From contig NZ_LWTX01000006.1 of NCBI RefSeq assembly GCF_002094305.1, positions 124,001 to 188,000 of the forward strand: 64,000 nt of DNA. Reading direction: 5' to 3'. Under the pieces are notes generated by a model. It made no database searches, was not told the origin of the DNA, and worked only from the letters and a program-made list of their open reading frames with translations. A program made the translations under genes and the position numbers. Source of the stretch: Prescottella equi. GTDB taxonomy: Bacteria > Actinomycetota > Actinomycetes > Mycobacteriales > Mycobacteriaceae. This document shows, one piece after another, positions 8,486 to 15,385 of this stretch (position 1 is the first letter of the stretch; every line of letters begins with the position of its first letter).

Positions 8486-8908
8486 ATGGCTCCCGAGATG
8501 CCCGGGCCCCTGCCCTCACGGTTCGTGGACGCACCGGTCGCGCGGATGGCGACGGTGTCGGCGGACGGCGGCCCGCACCTGGTGCCGGTGGTGTTCGCCG
8601 CGGTCGGGGACGTCGTGTTCACGGCGGTGGACGACAAGCCGAAGTCCACCCGACGCCTGCGTCGGCTGGCGAACATCGCGGCAACGGGCCGGGTCAGCCT
8701 GCTCGTGGACCACTACGACGACGACTGGTCGCGGCTGTGGTGGATCCGCGTGGACGGGACCGGCGAGGTGCTGGAACCCGATTCGGACGTCGGGGTCGCG
8801 GCGATCGACGCGCTGGTGGCGAAGTACCACCAGTACGCGTCGATGCGACCGACCGGCCCCGTGATCGAAGTGCGGGTGTCCGGTTGGCGTGAATGGTCGG
8901 CGTCCTGA
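8486..8908 (+). CDS. PPOX-class F420/FMN-dependent oxidoreductase-like protein (TIGR03668 type)
   Basis: A 140-residue split-barrel protein. The start of the fold is seen as FVDAPVARMATVSADGGPHLVPVVF, followed by the KPKSTRRLRRLANI helix and the SLLVDHYDDDWSRLWWIRVDG strands typical of the actinobacterial TIGR03668 group. Such proteins bind F420 or FMN; the substrate of this group is not established. The ATG at 8486 gives the full-length family protein. The 48-bp gap to the divergent S9 peptidase start must hold both promoters or a leaderless start. Confidence 0.88.
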   Translation: MAPEMPGPLPSRFVDAPVARMATVSADGGPHLVPVVFAAVGDVVFTAVDDKPKSTRRLRRLANIAATGRVSLLVDHYDDDWSRLWWIRVDGTGEVLEPDSDVGVAAIDALVAKYHQYASMRPTGPVIEVRVSGWREWSAS

Positions 8909-9004
8909 CCCATTCGGGCATCGCACGCCCTTGTGACACAGGGCACATCGGGTTCACGATGGAAGGACCCTGTCTGTATTTCGTCCTGGAAGGACGGTCT
9001 TCTC

Positions 9005-9172
9005 ATGACACGCAGGATTGCCGGAATTCTCGCCGCGCTCGCGATGATGCTCTCGCTCGCCGCGTTCGCCGCACCGGCTGCATCGGCAGAGGAAGCGACA
9101 CCCGCGCAGGGGTCGGTGGGGCTGTGCCTCGTCATCCCGCTGGGATCGCTGGTGTATCCCATCTGCATCTGA
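9005..9172 (+). CDS. Tiny secreted peptide with two cysteines
   Basis: A 55-residue ORF. It begins MTRR followed by an Ala/Leu-rich hydrophobic core and an AAPAASA cleavage site near residue 28, i.e. a clear Sec signal peptide. The predicted mature peptide is only about 27 residues, with an acidic start (EEATP) and a hydrophobic end in which two Cys (in GLCLV and PICI) are 13 residues apart and could form a disulfide. A GGAAGGACGG ribosome-binding site lies at suitable distance before the ATG at 9005. An in-frame upstream ATG at 8933 would place 24 non-signal-like residues in front and lacks support. I do not recognise a family. It could be a secreted signal, bacteriocin-like peptide or short wall peptide. 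Confidence 0.7.
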   Translation: MTRRIAGILAALAMMLSLAAFAAPAASAEEATPAQGSVGLCLVIPLGSLVYPICI

Positions 9173-9261
9173 CCCCGACCGCGTCGCACCTGCGACGTTT
9201 GTGACGTTCCCGACGGCGCCCGAACGCACCCTCCGATATCCGTTTGCGCTCGAGTGGAAGT

Positions 9262-10524
9262 ATGGAGGCCGTGAGCACTCCAGAACCCGCCCGTCCCCGC
9301 CGGCCGCATCGCGCTCTCGAGCAGTCCACCAAGCTGCAGAACGTGCTGTACGAGATCCGCGGGCCGGTACACGCGCACGCCGCGCGGCTGGAGGCGGAGG
9401 GGCACCGGATCCTCAAGCTCAACATCGGCAACCCGGCGCCGTTCGGCTTCGAGGCCCCCGACGTGATCATGCGCGACATGATCGCGGCTCTGCCTTACGC
9501 GCAGGGCTATTCGGAGTCGAAGGGCATCCTCTCGGCGCGCCGTGCGATCGTCACGCGCTACGAGCTGGTGCCCGGGTTCCCGGAGCTGGATGTCGACGAC
9601 ATCTACCTGGGCAACGGCGTCTCCGAGCTCATCACGATGACGATGCAGGCCCTGCTCGACGACGGCGACGAGGTGCTCATCCCCGCGCCGGACTACCCGC
9701 TGTGGACGGCCATGACGAGCCTGTCCGGCGGCACACCGGTGCACTACCTGTGTGACGAGCAGAACGACTGGAACCCGGACATCGCGGACATCGAGTCCAA
9801 GATCACCGACAAGACCAAGGCGCTGCTGGTCATCAATCCGAACAACCCGACGGGCGCGGTGTACTCGGCGGAGGTCCTCACACAGCTCGTCGACCTGGCC
9901 CGCAGGCACCAGCTGCTGCTGCTGGCGGACGAGATCTACGACAAGATCCTCTACGACGACGCCAAGCACATCTCGTTGGCCACGCTCGCTCCCGATCTGC
10001 TCTGTCTGACGTTCAACGGGCTGTCGAAGGCGTACCGCGTCGCCGGCTACCGCTCGGGCTGGGTCGCGATCACCGGACCCAAGGAACACGCGGCCGGCTT
10101 CCTCGAGGGCCTGGACCTGCTCGCGTCGACGCGCCTGTGCCCCAACGTCCCCGGTCAGCACGCGATCCAGGTGGCGCTCGGCGGGCACCAGAGCATCGAG
10201 GATCTGATCCTGCCGGGCGGGCGTCTGCTCGAGCAGCGAGACGTCGCGTTCGAGCGGCTCAACATGATCCCCGGCGTCTCGTGCGTGAAGCCGCGCGGTG
10301 CGCTGTACGCGTTCCCGCGCCTCGACCCGAACGTGTACGAGATCCACGACGACGAGAAGCTGGTCCAGGACCTGCTGCTGCAGGAGAAGATCCTGATGGT
10401 CCAGGGCACCGGCTTCAACTGGCCGAACCACGACCACCTGCGCATCGTCACGCTGCCGTGGGCGCGTGACCTCGCGGTGGCGATCGAGCGGTTCGGCAAC
10501 TTCCTGTCGAGCTACAAGCAGTAA
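9262..10524 (+). CDS. alaA: PLP-dependent aminotransferase, alanine transaminase type (Rv0337c-like)
   Basis: A 420-residue class I/II fold-type-I aminotransferase. Seen: the NIGNPAPFGF N-terminal substrate segment, GYSESKG, NPNNPTGAVY, the ADEIYDKILYDD segment contacting the PLP ring and the Schiff-base lysine in GLSKAYRVAGYRSGW (about residue 256). The sequence closely follows the actinobacterial group that transfers the amino group between alanine and 2-oxoglutarate/pyruvate; the M. tuberculosis neighbour of Rv0338c, annotated aspC, is of this type. The ATG at 9262 was chosen over TTG at 9244; GTG at 9271 is also possible but its GGAGG is too close. It lies some 4 kb from the Fe-S reductase, so the mycobacterial pairing is kept but stretched by inserted genes. 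Confidence 0.9.
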   Translation: MEAVSTPEPARPRRPHRALEQSTKLQNVLYEIRGPVHAHAARLEAEGHRILKLNIGNPAPFGFEAPDVIMRDMIAALPYAQGYSESKGILSARRAIVTRYELVPGFPELDVDDIYLGNGVSELITMTMQALLDDGDEVLIPAPDYPLWTAMTSLSGGTPVHYLCDEQNDWNPDIADIESKITDKTKALLVINPNNPTGAVYSAEVLTQLVDLARRHQLLLLADEIYDKILYDDAKHISLATLAPDLLCLTFNGLSKAYRVAGYRSGWVAITGPKEHAAGFLEGLDLLASTRLCPNVPGQHAIQVALGGHQSIEDLILPGGRLLEQRDVAFERLNMIPGVSCVKPRGALYAFPRLDPNVYEIHDDEKLVQDLLLQEKILMVQGTGFNWPNHDHLRIVTLPWARDLAVAIERFGNFLSSYKQ

Positions 10525-10540
10525 CAGCCGCGCCGCACGT

Positions 10541-10566
10541 CCCGTCCGGGCCCGATCCCGGGCGGG
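10541..10566 (+). terminator. Possible terminator hairpin after the aminotransferase gene
   Basis: CCCGTCCGGG (10541-10550) can pair with CCCGGGCGGG (10557-10566), one pair being G-T, 17 bp after the stop. No T run follows, so it may only be a transcript-end stabiliser. Confidence 0.4.
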
Positions 10567-10651
10567 AGGTCCGCGGCGTTTCGTTACACGCTGACACGAC
10601 ACGAAAAAACGACCCCCCAATACTGCAGGATTGCTGCGGTATAGGTAGATT

Positions 10652-10765
10652 GACCGATTGGCACCCTCGGGTGCCCGTAAGCGCCTCGTCTTGCCCCCTC
10701 CCCCCCCTGGGCGACGAGGTACCGGTGGCGGGGACGACCCCCCCTGCTCCCCGCCACCGACGCTT
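10652..10765 (+). ncRNA. 6C RNA (actinobacterial small RNA with two C-loop hairpins)
   Basis: Two GC-rich hairpins each carry a loop with six or more cytosines, the defining feature of the actinobacterial 6C RNA family (called B11/ncRv13661 in M. tuberculosis). Hairpin 1 pairs CCTCGTC (10684-10690) with GACGAGG (10713-10719) plus an inner GCCC/GGGC, around a C-rich loop. Hairpin 2 pairs 10724-10734 with 10748-10758 perfectly (11 bp) around a loop with seven Cs. A small hairpin (10661-10666 with 10669-10674) lies at the 5' end. A TATAGGT box at 10640-10646 is a good -10 element for a start near 10652. In mycobacteria this RNA is reported to use its C-rich loops to pair with G-rich translation start regions. 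The exact 3' end is uncertain; hairpin 2 may be the terminator. Confidence 0.87.
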
Positions 10766-10808
10766 ACCGACGTCCTCGCTAGCCTGGTGCGGTGCGGAGA
10801 CGAATTCG

Positions 10809-12125
10809 ATGACCCCCGAACTGTTCTCCCGTCGTGACCGGAGTCCCGACCGTGGCCACGGACACGGGCATGGGCACTTCGACGGCCCGGCCCCAGTCGG
10901 GCCGACCGCGGCGCGCGTAGTCGTCGGCCTGCTCGCCGCCATCGCGATCGCCGCCGTCGCCGGGGCCGTCCTCCTGTGGCCGAACAAACAACAGATCGAC
11001 ATCCCGCTGCCCTTCCAGAACGCGGGCGGCGGCGCCGTGACCACGGAAGCCGGCACCGTCGTCGCACAGGACATCGCACCGTGCGGCAGCCCGTCCGCCG
11101 GACGGGCGTTCCCGGGCGATCCCGCCCCGGCACCGGACGCGGGCGCCGGGTTCGACTGCCACCGCAGCGTGGTGACGATCGACTCCGGCCCCCACGCCGG
11201 CACCCGCACACTCCTCGAGATCGTGCCCGGACCCGGACAACCGAATCTGAATGTGGGCGAACACCTCCGCCTGGTGCGACAGACGGATTCGTCGGGTGCG
11301 CCGATCTATTCGTTCAACGACTACGCCCGGGGTTTCCCGCTGCTCCTGATCGTCGCCGCGTTCGTCGTCGCGATCGTCGCCGTCGCGCGATGGCGGGGCG
11401 TGCGCGCGCTGCTGGGCCTGGGTATCGCGTTCGGCGTCTTGGTGGTGTTCACCCTCCCGGCACTGCTCGACGGCAAACCTGCCATGCCGGTGGCCCTCGT
11501 ATCGGGGGCCGCGATCCTGTTCGCGGTGCTCTACCTGGCCCACGGGGTGAACCTACGGACGAGTTCCGCCCTCCTCGGCACGCTCGCATCCATGCTCGTC
11601 GCGGCGGTGCTCTCGGTGATCGCGATCCGGATGACGCACCTGACCGGTCTCTCGGAGCAGCAGAACGCCGACGTCCAGGCCTACATCCAGCACGTGAGTA
11701 TCACCGGGCTCCTGCTGGCCGGGTTCATCATCGGATCGCTGGGCGTCCTCAACGACGTCACGATCACACAGGCCTCCGCCGCGTTCGAGATCGCGTCGAT
11801 GGACGAATCCGCCACGCGACGAACCATCTTCGCGTCGGCGATGCGGGTCGGACGCGACCACATCGCGAGTACCGTCTACACGCTCGTGCTCGCGTACGCC
11901 GGTGGCGCGCTCCCCCTGCTACTGCTCTTCAGCGTGGCCGGCGGCTCGATGGGGGACGTGCTGACGGGTGACGCCGTCGCGATCGAGATCGTTCGCTCGT
12001 CGGTGGGTGGCATCGCGCTCGCCCTCTCGGTGCCGCTCACGACCGCGATCGCGGCGCTACTTGCTCGCCCGCGCAGCGCGGCGAGCCCATCCGAACGACG
12101 CCGCGGCGGACGCCACGCACGCTGA
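10809..12125 (+). CDS. YibE/F-family integral membrane protein
   Basis: A 439-residue protein. A short His-rich N-terminus (HGHGHGH) precedes a first membrane helix (about 35-58). A soluble extracytoplasmic domain with two Cys and a VVTIDSGPHAGTRTLLEIVPG core follows (to about 170), then seven or so helices to residue 425. The run LLAGFIIGSLGVLNDVTITQASAAFEI is the signature of the YibE/F family. The role is unproven; transport is often assumed. The ATG at 10809 was chosen because GGAGA precedes it and the upstream frame runs through the 6C RNA. It converges with the Hsp70-like gene, with 10 bp between stops. Confidence 0.88.
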   Translation: MTPELFSRRDRSPDRGHGHGHGHFDGPAPVGPTAARVVVGLLAAIAIAAVAGAVLLWPNKQQIDIPLPFQNAGGGAVTTEAGTVVAQDIAPCGSPSAGRAFPGDPAPAPDAGAGFDCHRSVVTIDSGPHAGTRTLLEIVPGPGQPNLNVGEHLRLVRQTDSSGAPIYSFNDYARGFPLLLIVAAFVVAIVAVARWRGVRALLGLGIAFGVLVVFTLPALLDGKPAMPVALVSGAAILFAVLYLAHGVNLRTSSALLGTLASMLVAAVLSVIAIRMTHLTGLSEQQNADVQAYIQHVSITGLLLAGFIIGSLGVLNDVTITQASAAFEIASMDESATRRTIFASAMRVGRDHIASTVYTLVLAYAGGALPLLLLFSVAGGSMGDVLTGDAVAIEIVRSSVGGIALALSVPLTTAIAALLARPRSAASPSERRRGGRHAR

Positions 12126-12135
12126 CCGTCGAGCG

Positions 12136-13311
12136 TCAGAGCCCCGGGATCTGCGGGATCGGCGGCAGCGGCAACGATTCGAGCGGCGGTAGCGCATCGA
12201 GCGGGGGAAGCGGCGGCAGGTTCGGCAGCCCGGGGAGGGCGTCGAGCACGGTCCCCAGCGGATCCGGAGCCGGTTGCGCGGACGGGCTCTGCCGGGGTGC
12301 GCCGTTCGCAACCGGCCGACTGCCGGCCGGCGGCGCGAGGAGCGGCGCCTCCACCGGGAGGGATTCGGGGGTGGCCACCGGGCTCGACGGAGGCGCCGAC
12401 GGCGGTGCACTCGCGATCGTCACCGACGAGGTCACCGGCTTGCCCGCCGATTCGTCCGGCGCGGACCCGAAAAGGGTTCTGCCGTAGCCCAGCCCGAAAC
12501 CGATGACGGCGAGGAGGGCGAGCATTACCCCGGCCGCCCCGGCGCTGCGCACCTGACGGCGGGACACGGCGCGGCGAGAGCCGCGGCGACGCGCGCCGGG
12601 TCGGTGCCCTGTCCGTCGATGCGCTGTCGGTCGCAGCGACGACTCCGCCGGGGCCTGGGCGCTGCTCGCGACCATCGCGGCGCCCGACGCCGCCGACAAC
12701 TCGGGGTCCTCCGGCACGACGACGGGAAGCCCCGCCAGGTCGGCCACGCGCTCGCGGATCGCAGCGGCGGTGGCCCCGCCGCCGACGAGTACCACCGCGT
12801 CGGCGCCGCACCCCGTCTGCGTCAGCAGTTCGTCGGCGAGGTCGACCACTCCCCCGATTTCCGCGACGCACAGGGCGGTCCGCTCGGTGGCGCGGACGGT
12901 GCCGGACTCCACGTCGACGACGCTCACCGTCGATCCCGCGTACCCCAGGTCGAGCACCACGACGGCACCCAGCCCGGACAGCAACCCGGTCGCGGCCAAC
13001 TGCTCGAGAACGGCGGACAGCTCAGGGATCAGCCGGTAGTCGGCGACGCCCTCGCGCCGCATCGCGGCGTCCAAGGCGGCGGCCTGCGACTCGTCGGTGT
13101 AGGCGATGGCGACGGCGTCCGCCGAACCGGGGTCCTCGTCGCCCGCCAGCAGCACGCCGACCGCTTCCGCAGCCAGCTTCTCCGGGTCGTGGTCGCCCAC
13201 GACGAGCGTCCGGCACTCGCGCAGACCGGCAGCGCTGTGGGCACCGGGCGACGGGCGGCGCACGATCCGGACGAACCCGGATCCCACCGACACTCCCAGA
13301 ACCCCACCCAT
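12136..13311 (-). CDS. Hsp70-like (ASKHA-fold) membrane protein with proline-rich tail
   Basis: A 391-residue protein. Residues 1-215 look like a reduced actin/Hsp70 nucleotide-binding domain: the start GVLGVSVGSGFVR (phosphate 1-like), VVVLDLGYAGSTVSVVD (phosphate 2-like) and VVLVGGGATAAAIRERV (adenosine-like). A basic linker, one membrane helix (about 255-275) and a low-complexity Pro/Ala/Leu tail with PPLPPL repeats follow, expected outside the cell. No substrate-binding domain of a true DnaK is present. The architecture occurs in mycolic-acid bacteria as uncharacterised Hsp70-family proteins. ATP binding is inferred from motifs only. Confidence 0.75.
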   Translation of the reverse strand: MGGVLGVSVGSGFVRIVRRPSPGAHSAAGLRECRTLVVGDHDPEKLAAEAVGVLLAGDEDPGSADAVAIAYTDESQAAALDAAMRREGVADYRLIPELSAVLEQLAATGLLSGLGAVVVLDLGYAGSTVSVVDVESGTVRATERTALCVAEIGGVVDLADELLTQTGCGADAVVLVGGGATAAAIRERVADLAGLPVVVPEDPELSAASGAAMVASSAQAPAESSLRPTAHRRTGHRPGARRRGSRRAVSRRQVRSAGAAGVMLALLAVIGFGLGYGRTLFGSAPDESAGKPVTSSVTIASAPPSAPPSSPVATPESLPVEAPLLAPPAGSRPVANGAPRQSPSAQPAPDPLGTVLDALPGLPNLPPLPPLDALPPLESLPLPPIPQIPGL

Positions 13312-13406
13312 GAGCCGCCTTCGATCGAGGGCGCACCCGGTGGACGCTCGAACCCGGTGCGAACTGAACGAGCCGAGTCTATACAGTCGGACCTACACTC
13401 AGCGTC

Positions 13407-13922
13407 ATGCAGTTGCTCTTCGTGTGTACCGGAAACATCTGCCGGTCGCCCATCGCCGAGAGGCTCGCTTCGGCGTGGTCCGCACGTTCCGACACCATCG
13501 ACCTCACCGTGGCCAGCGCAGGTACCCGCGCGGTCGTCGGATCGCCGATGGAACCCAAAGCCGCGCAGGTTCTTTCCGATCTGGGGGGATCGCCCGACGG
13601 TTTCGTTGCACGGCAGATCAATCCGGCCGTGGCGTCGTCGGCGGATCTGGTCCTCACGATGACGGAAGAGCATCGCGACGCCGTCCTCAAACTGAGCCCG
13701 CGTCACCTCAAACGCACGTTCACGCTGCTGGAGGCGGCGCACATCGCCCGAGCCCTCGGCCGGGGAACGGTAGCCGAGCTGTCGGCAGCGCGGGGGTCCG
13801 TCGGCCGGCCCGAAACGACCGACGTCCCCGATCCGATCGGCCGCAGCGCGATCGTGTTCGGGGACGTCGGTAGCCGGATCGAGTCGGCGCTACTGGACCT
13901 GCTTCCCCGCCTGGACGGGTAG
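13407..13922 (+). CDS. Low-molecular-weight protein tyrosine phosphatase (Wzb-type)
   Basis: A 171-residue enzyme starting MQLLFVCTGNICRSP, with the P-loop CTGNICRS at residues 7-14 (nucleophile Cys7, Arg13) and the general acid Asp in DVPDPIG (about 142). The family dephosphorylates the tyrosine cluster of bacterial BY-kinases, which controls polysaccharide chain length and export. The gene converges on and overlaps the 3' end of the BY-kinase gene by 33 bp, a strong link to that partner. The start is the ATG at 13407, which gives the standard N-terminus. Confidence 0.92.
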   Translation: MQLLFVCTGNICRSPIAERLASAWSARSDTIDLTVASAGTRAVVGSPMEPKAAQVLSDLGGSPDGFVARQINPAVASSADLVLTMTEEHRDAVLKLSPRHLKRTFTLLEAAHIARALGRGTVAELSAARGSVGRPETTDVPDPIGRSAIVFGDVGSRIESALLDLLPRLDG

Positions 13923-15323
13923 CGGAGCCGGACTGACCTGCGTCGCAGGGCTTTCGATCTTCTGGACCGGTGCATCCGAGTCGTAATAGTACGAGTACTC
14001 GTAGGCGCCCTTGCCCTTCGACGGGGTCATCGTGAGGATCGTGCCCAGTACCGTCGCACCCACACTGCGCAGGTTTCCGACCGCTCGGGTCACCTGCTCC
14101 TTCTTCGTCTGCCCGTGCCTGACCACCACGAGTGCACCGTCGACCTTGACCGCGAGGACCGCGGCGTCGGTGACGGGCAGCAGCGGCGACGCATCGATCA
14201 CGACGAAGTCGAAACGGGAGCGCAGATCGGCGATCAGCTTCTCGGCATGCGTGGAGCCGAGCAGCTCGCTCGGGTTCGGCGGCAGAGCACCGGACGCGAG
14301 AACCGAGACGTTCGGGTAGGCGGACGACTGCAGGACGTCGTCCAGGTCCGCCTGACCGGCGAGGACGGTGCTGAGTCCGACCGAGCCGATGAGGTCCAGG
14401 TACTTGGCCACCCGGGGGCGACGCAGGTCGGCATCGACCAGAGCCACCGAGTAGCCAGCCTCTGCGATGGCGAGCGACAGGTTGATGGCGGTGGTCGTCT
14501 TGCCCTCGCCCGGAAGCGAACTGGTGATCGCGAGAACTCGCGGCGGATTGTCGACCTCGAGGAACTGCAGGTTCGTGCGCAGTTCGCGGAACGCTTCCGC
14601 ACTGCCCGAGTAGCCGTCGTGGAAGGCGATGGCCGCCTTCTGCTCACGCTCCTTGTCGAACGGCACCGAGCCCACCAGCCCGACGCCGGCGAGGTCGTCC
14701 AGCACCTCGCGGGACTTGACGGTGTTGTCGAGACGATCGCGGACGATCGCCAGGGCGATACCGGCGAGCAGACCCACGACGAAGCCCAGGGCCACGTTCC
14801 GCTTCGTCTTGGGGCTCACGGCGCTCGAAGGGGTCTTCGCCGCTTCGACGACCGTGGCTCGCGCGACCGGTTCGACGCCGGCTGCCGGCGCTTCGAGACC
14901 CTCGATCTTCACGACCAGCTGCGCGGCGATGGCGTCCGCCAGATCCCGGGCGAGCTCCGGCTTCGCGTCGAGGACGGAGATGTCGAACAGCACGGTGTCC
15001 GGAACTGCGGTGGCCTTCACACGTCCACCGAGGTCCGACGGAGTCAGATCGAGACCGCGCGATTCGATGGCGTCCTGCAGGACATCCTCGCCCGTTGCGA
15101 GCTTGGTGTACGACGCGACGCGCTGCTGCGAGAACAGGTTTCCCTGGTACGCCTCGTTGACCGAGGCGCCTGCCGCCGTCGAGACGAACAGGCGGGAGGA
15201 CGCCTGATACATCGGGGTCGACACGAGTGAGGCCGCCAGCGCCGCGAGTAGACCGACGACTGTCGCCAGCGCGATGATCCTCCACCGTGACTGCACGATG
15301 CGTACGTAGTCCTGTACTTCCAT
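13890..15323 (-). CDS. Wzz-domain/BY-kinase (CpsCD-type) tyrosine kinase for exopolysaccharide
   Basis: A 477-residue fused protein of the actinobacterial type. Wzz part: helix 1 (about 17-37), extracytoplasmic domain, helix 2 (about 175-195). Kinase part: Walker A in SSLPGEGKTTT (Lys about 275), Walker A' VDADLRRP (about 295), Walker B VVIDASPLL (about 374) and a C-terminal tyrosine cluster YEYSYYYD (about 443-450) as autophosphorylation target. Such proteins set polymer length and gate Wzx/Wzy export. The gene lies 62 bp downstream of the giant NRPS gene on the same strand and is probably read from the same transcript. Its last 33 bp overlap the convergent phosphatase gene. A GGACGGGGA-type ribosome-binding site precedes the ATG. 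Confidence 0.92.
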   Translation of the reverse strand: MEVQDYVRIVQSRWRIIALATVVGLLAALAASLVSTPMYQASSRLFVSTAAGASVNEAYQGNLFSQQRVASYTKLATGEDVLQDAIESRGLDLTPSDLGGRVKATAVPDTVLFDISVLDAKPELARDLADAIAAQLVVKIEGLEAPAAGVEPVARATVVEAAKTPSSAVSPKTKRNVALGFVVGLLAGIALAIVRDRLDNTVKSREVLDDLAGVGLVGSVPFDKEREQKAAIAFHDGYSGSAEAFRELRTNLQFLEVDNPPRVLAITSSLPGEGKTTTAINLSLAIAEAGYSVALVDADLRRPRVAKYLDLIGSVGLSTVLAGQADLDDVLQSSAYPNVSVLASGALPPNPSELLGSTHAEKLIADLRSRFDFVVIDASPLLPVTDAAVLAVKVDGALVVVRHGQTKKEQVTRAVGNLRSVGATVLGTILTMTPSKGKGAYEYSYYYDSDAPVQKIESPATQVSPAPLPVQAGKQVQ

Positions 15324-15385
15324 GAGCTCGATTCCCCGTCCTGTTCCTTTGCCAAGCTTTCGATAACTTTATGCGCGAGCGGATG

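Noticed and set aside
10541-10566. Treating the whole 10525-10808 gap as only a terminator region
   Set aside because: The stronger hairpins further on have C-rich loops and a promoter-like box of their own, which fit 6C RNA better.
8713-11211. An 832-codon open frame on the minus strand
   Set aside because: It runs across the PPOX, secreted-peptide, aminotransferase and 6C RNA features and shows no domain.
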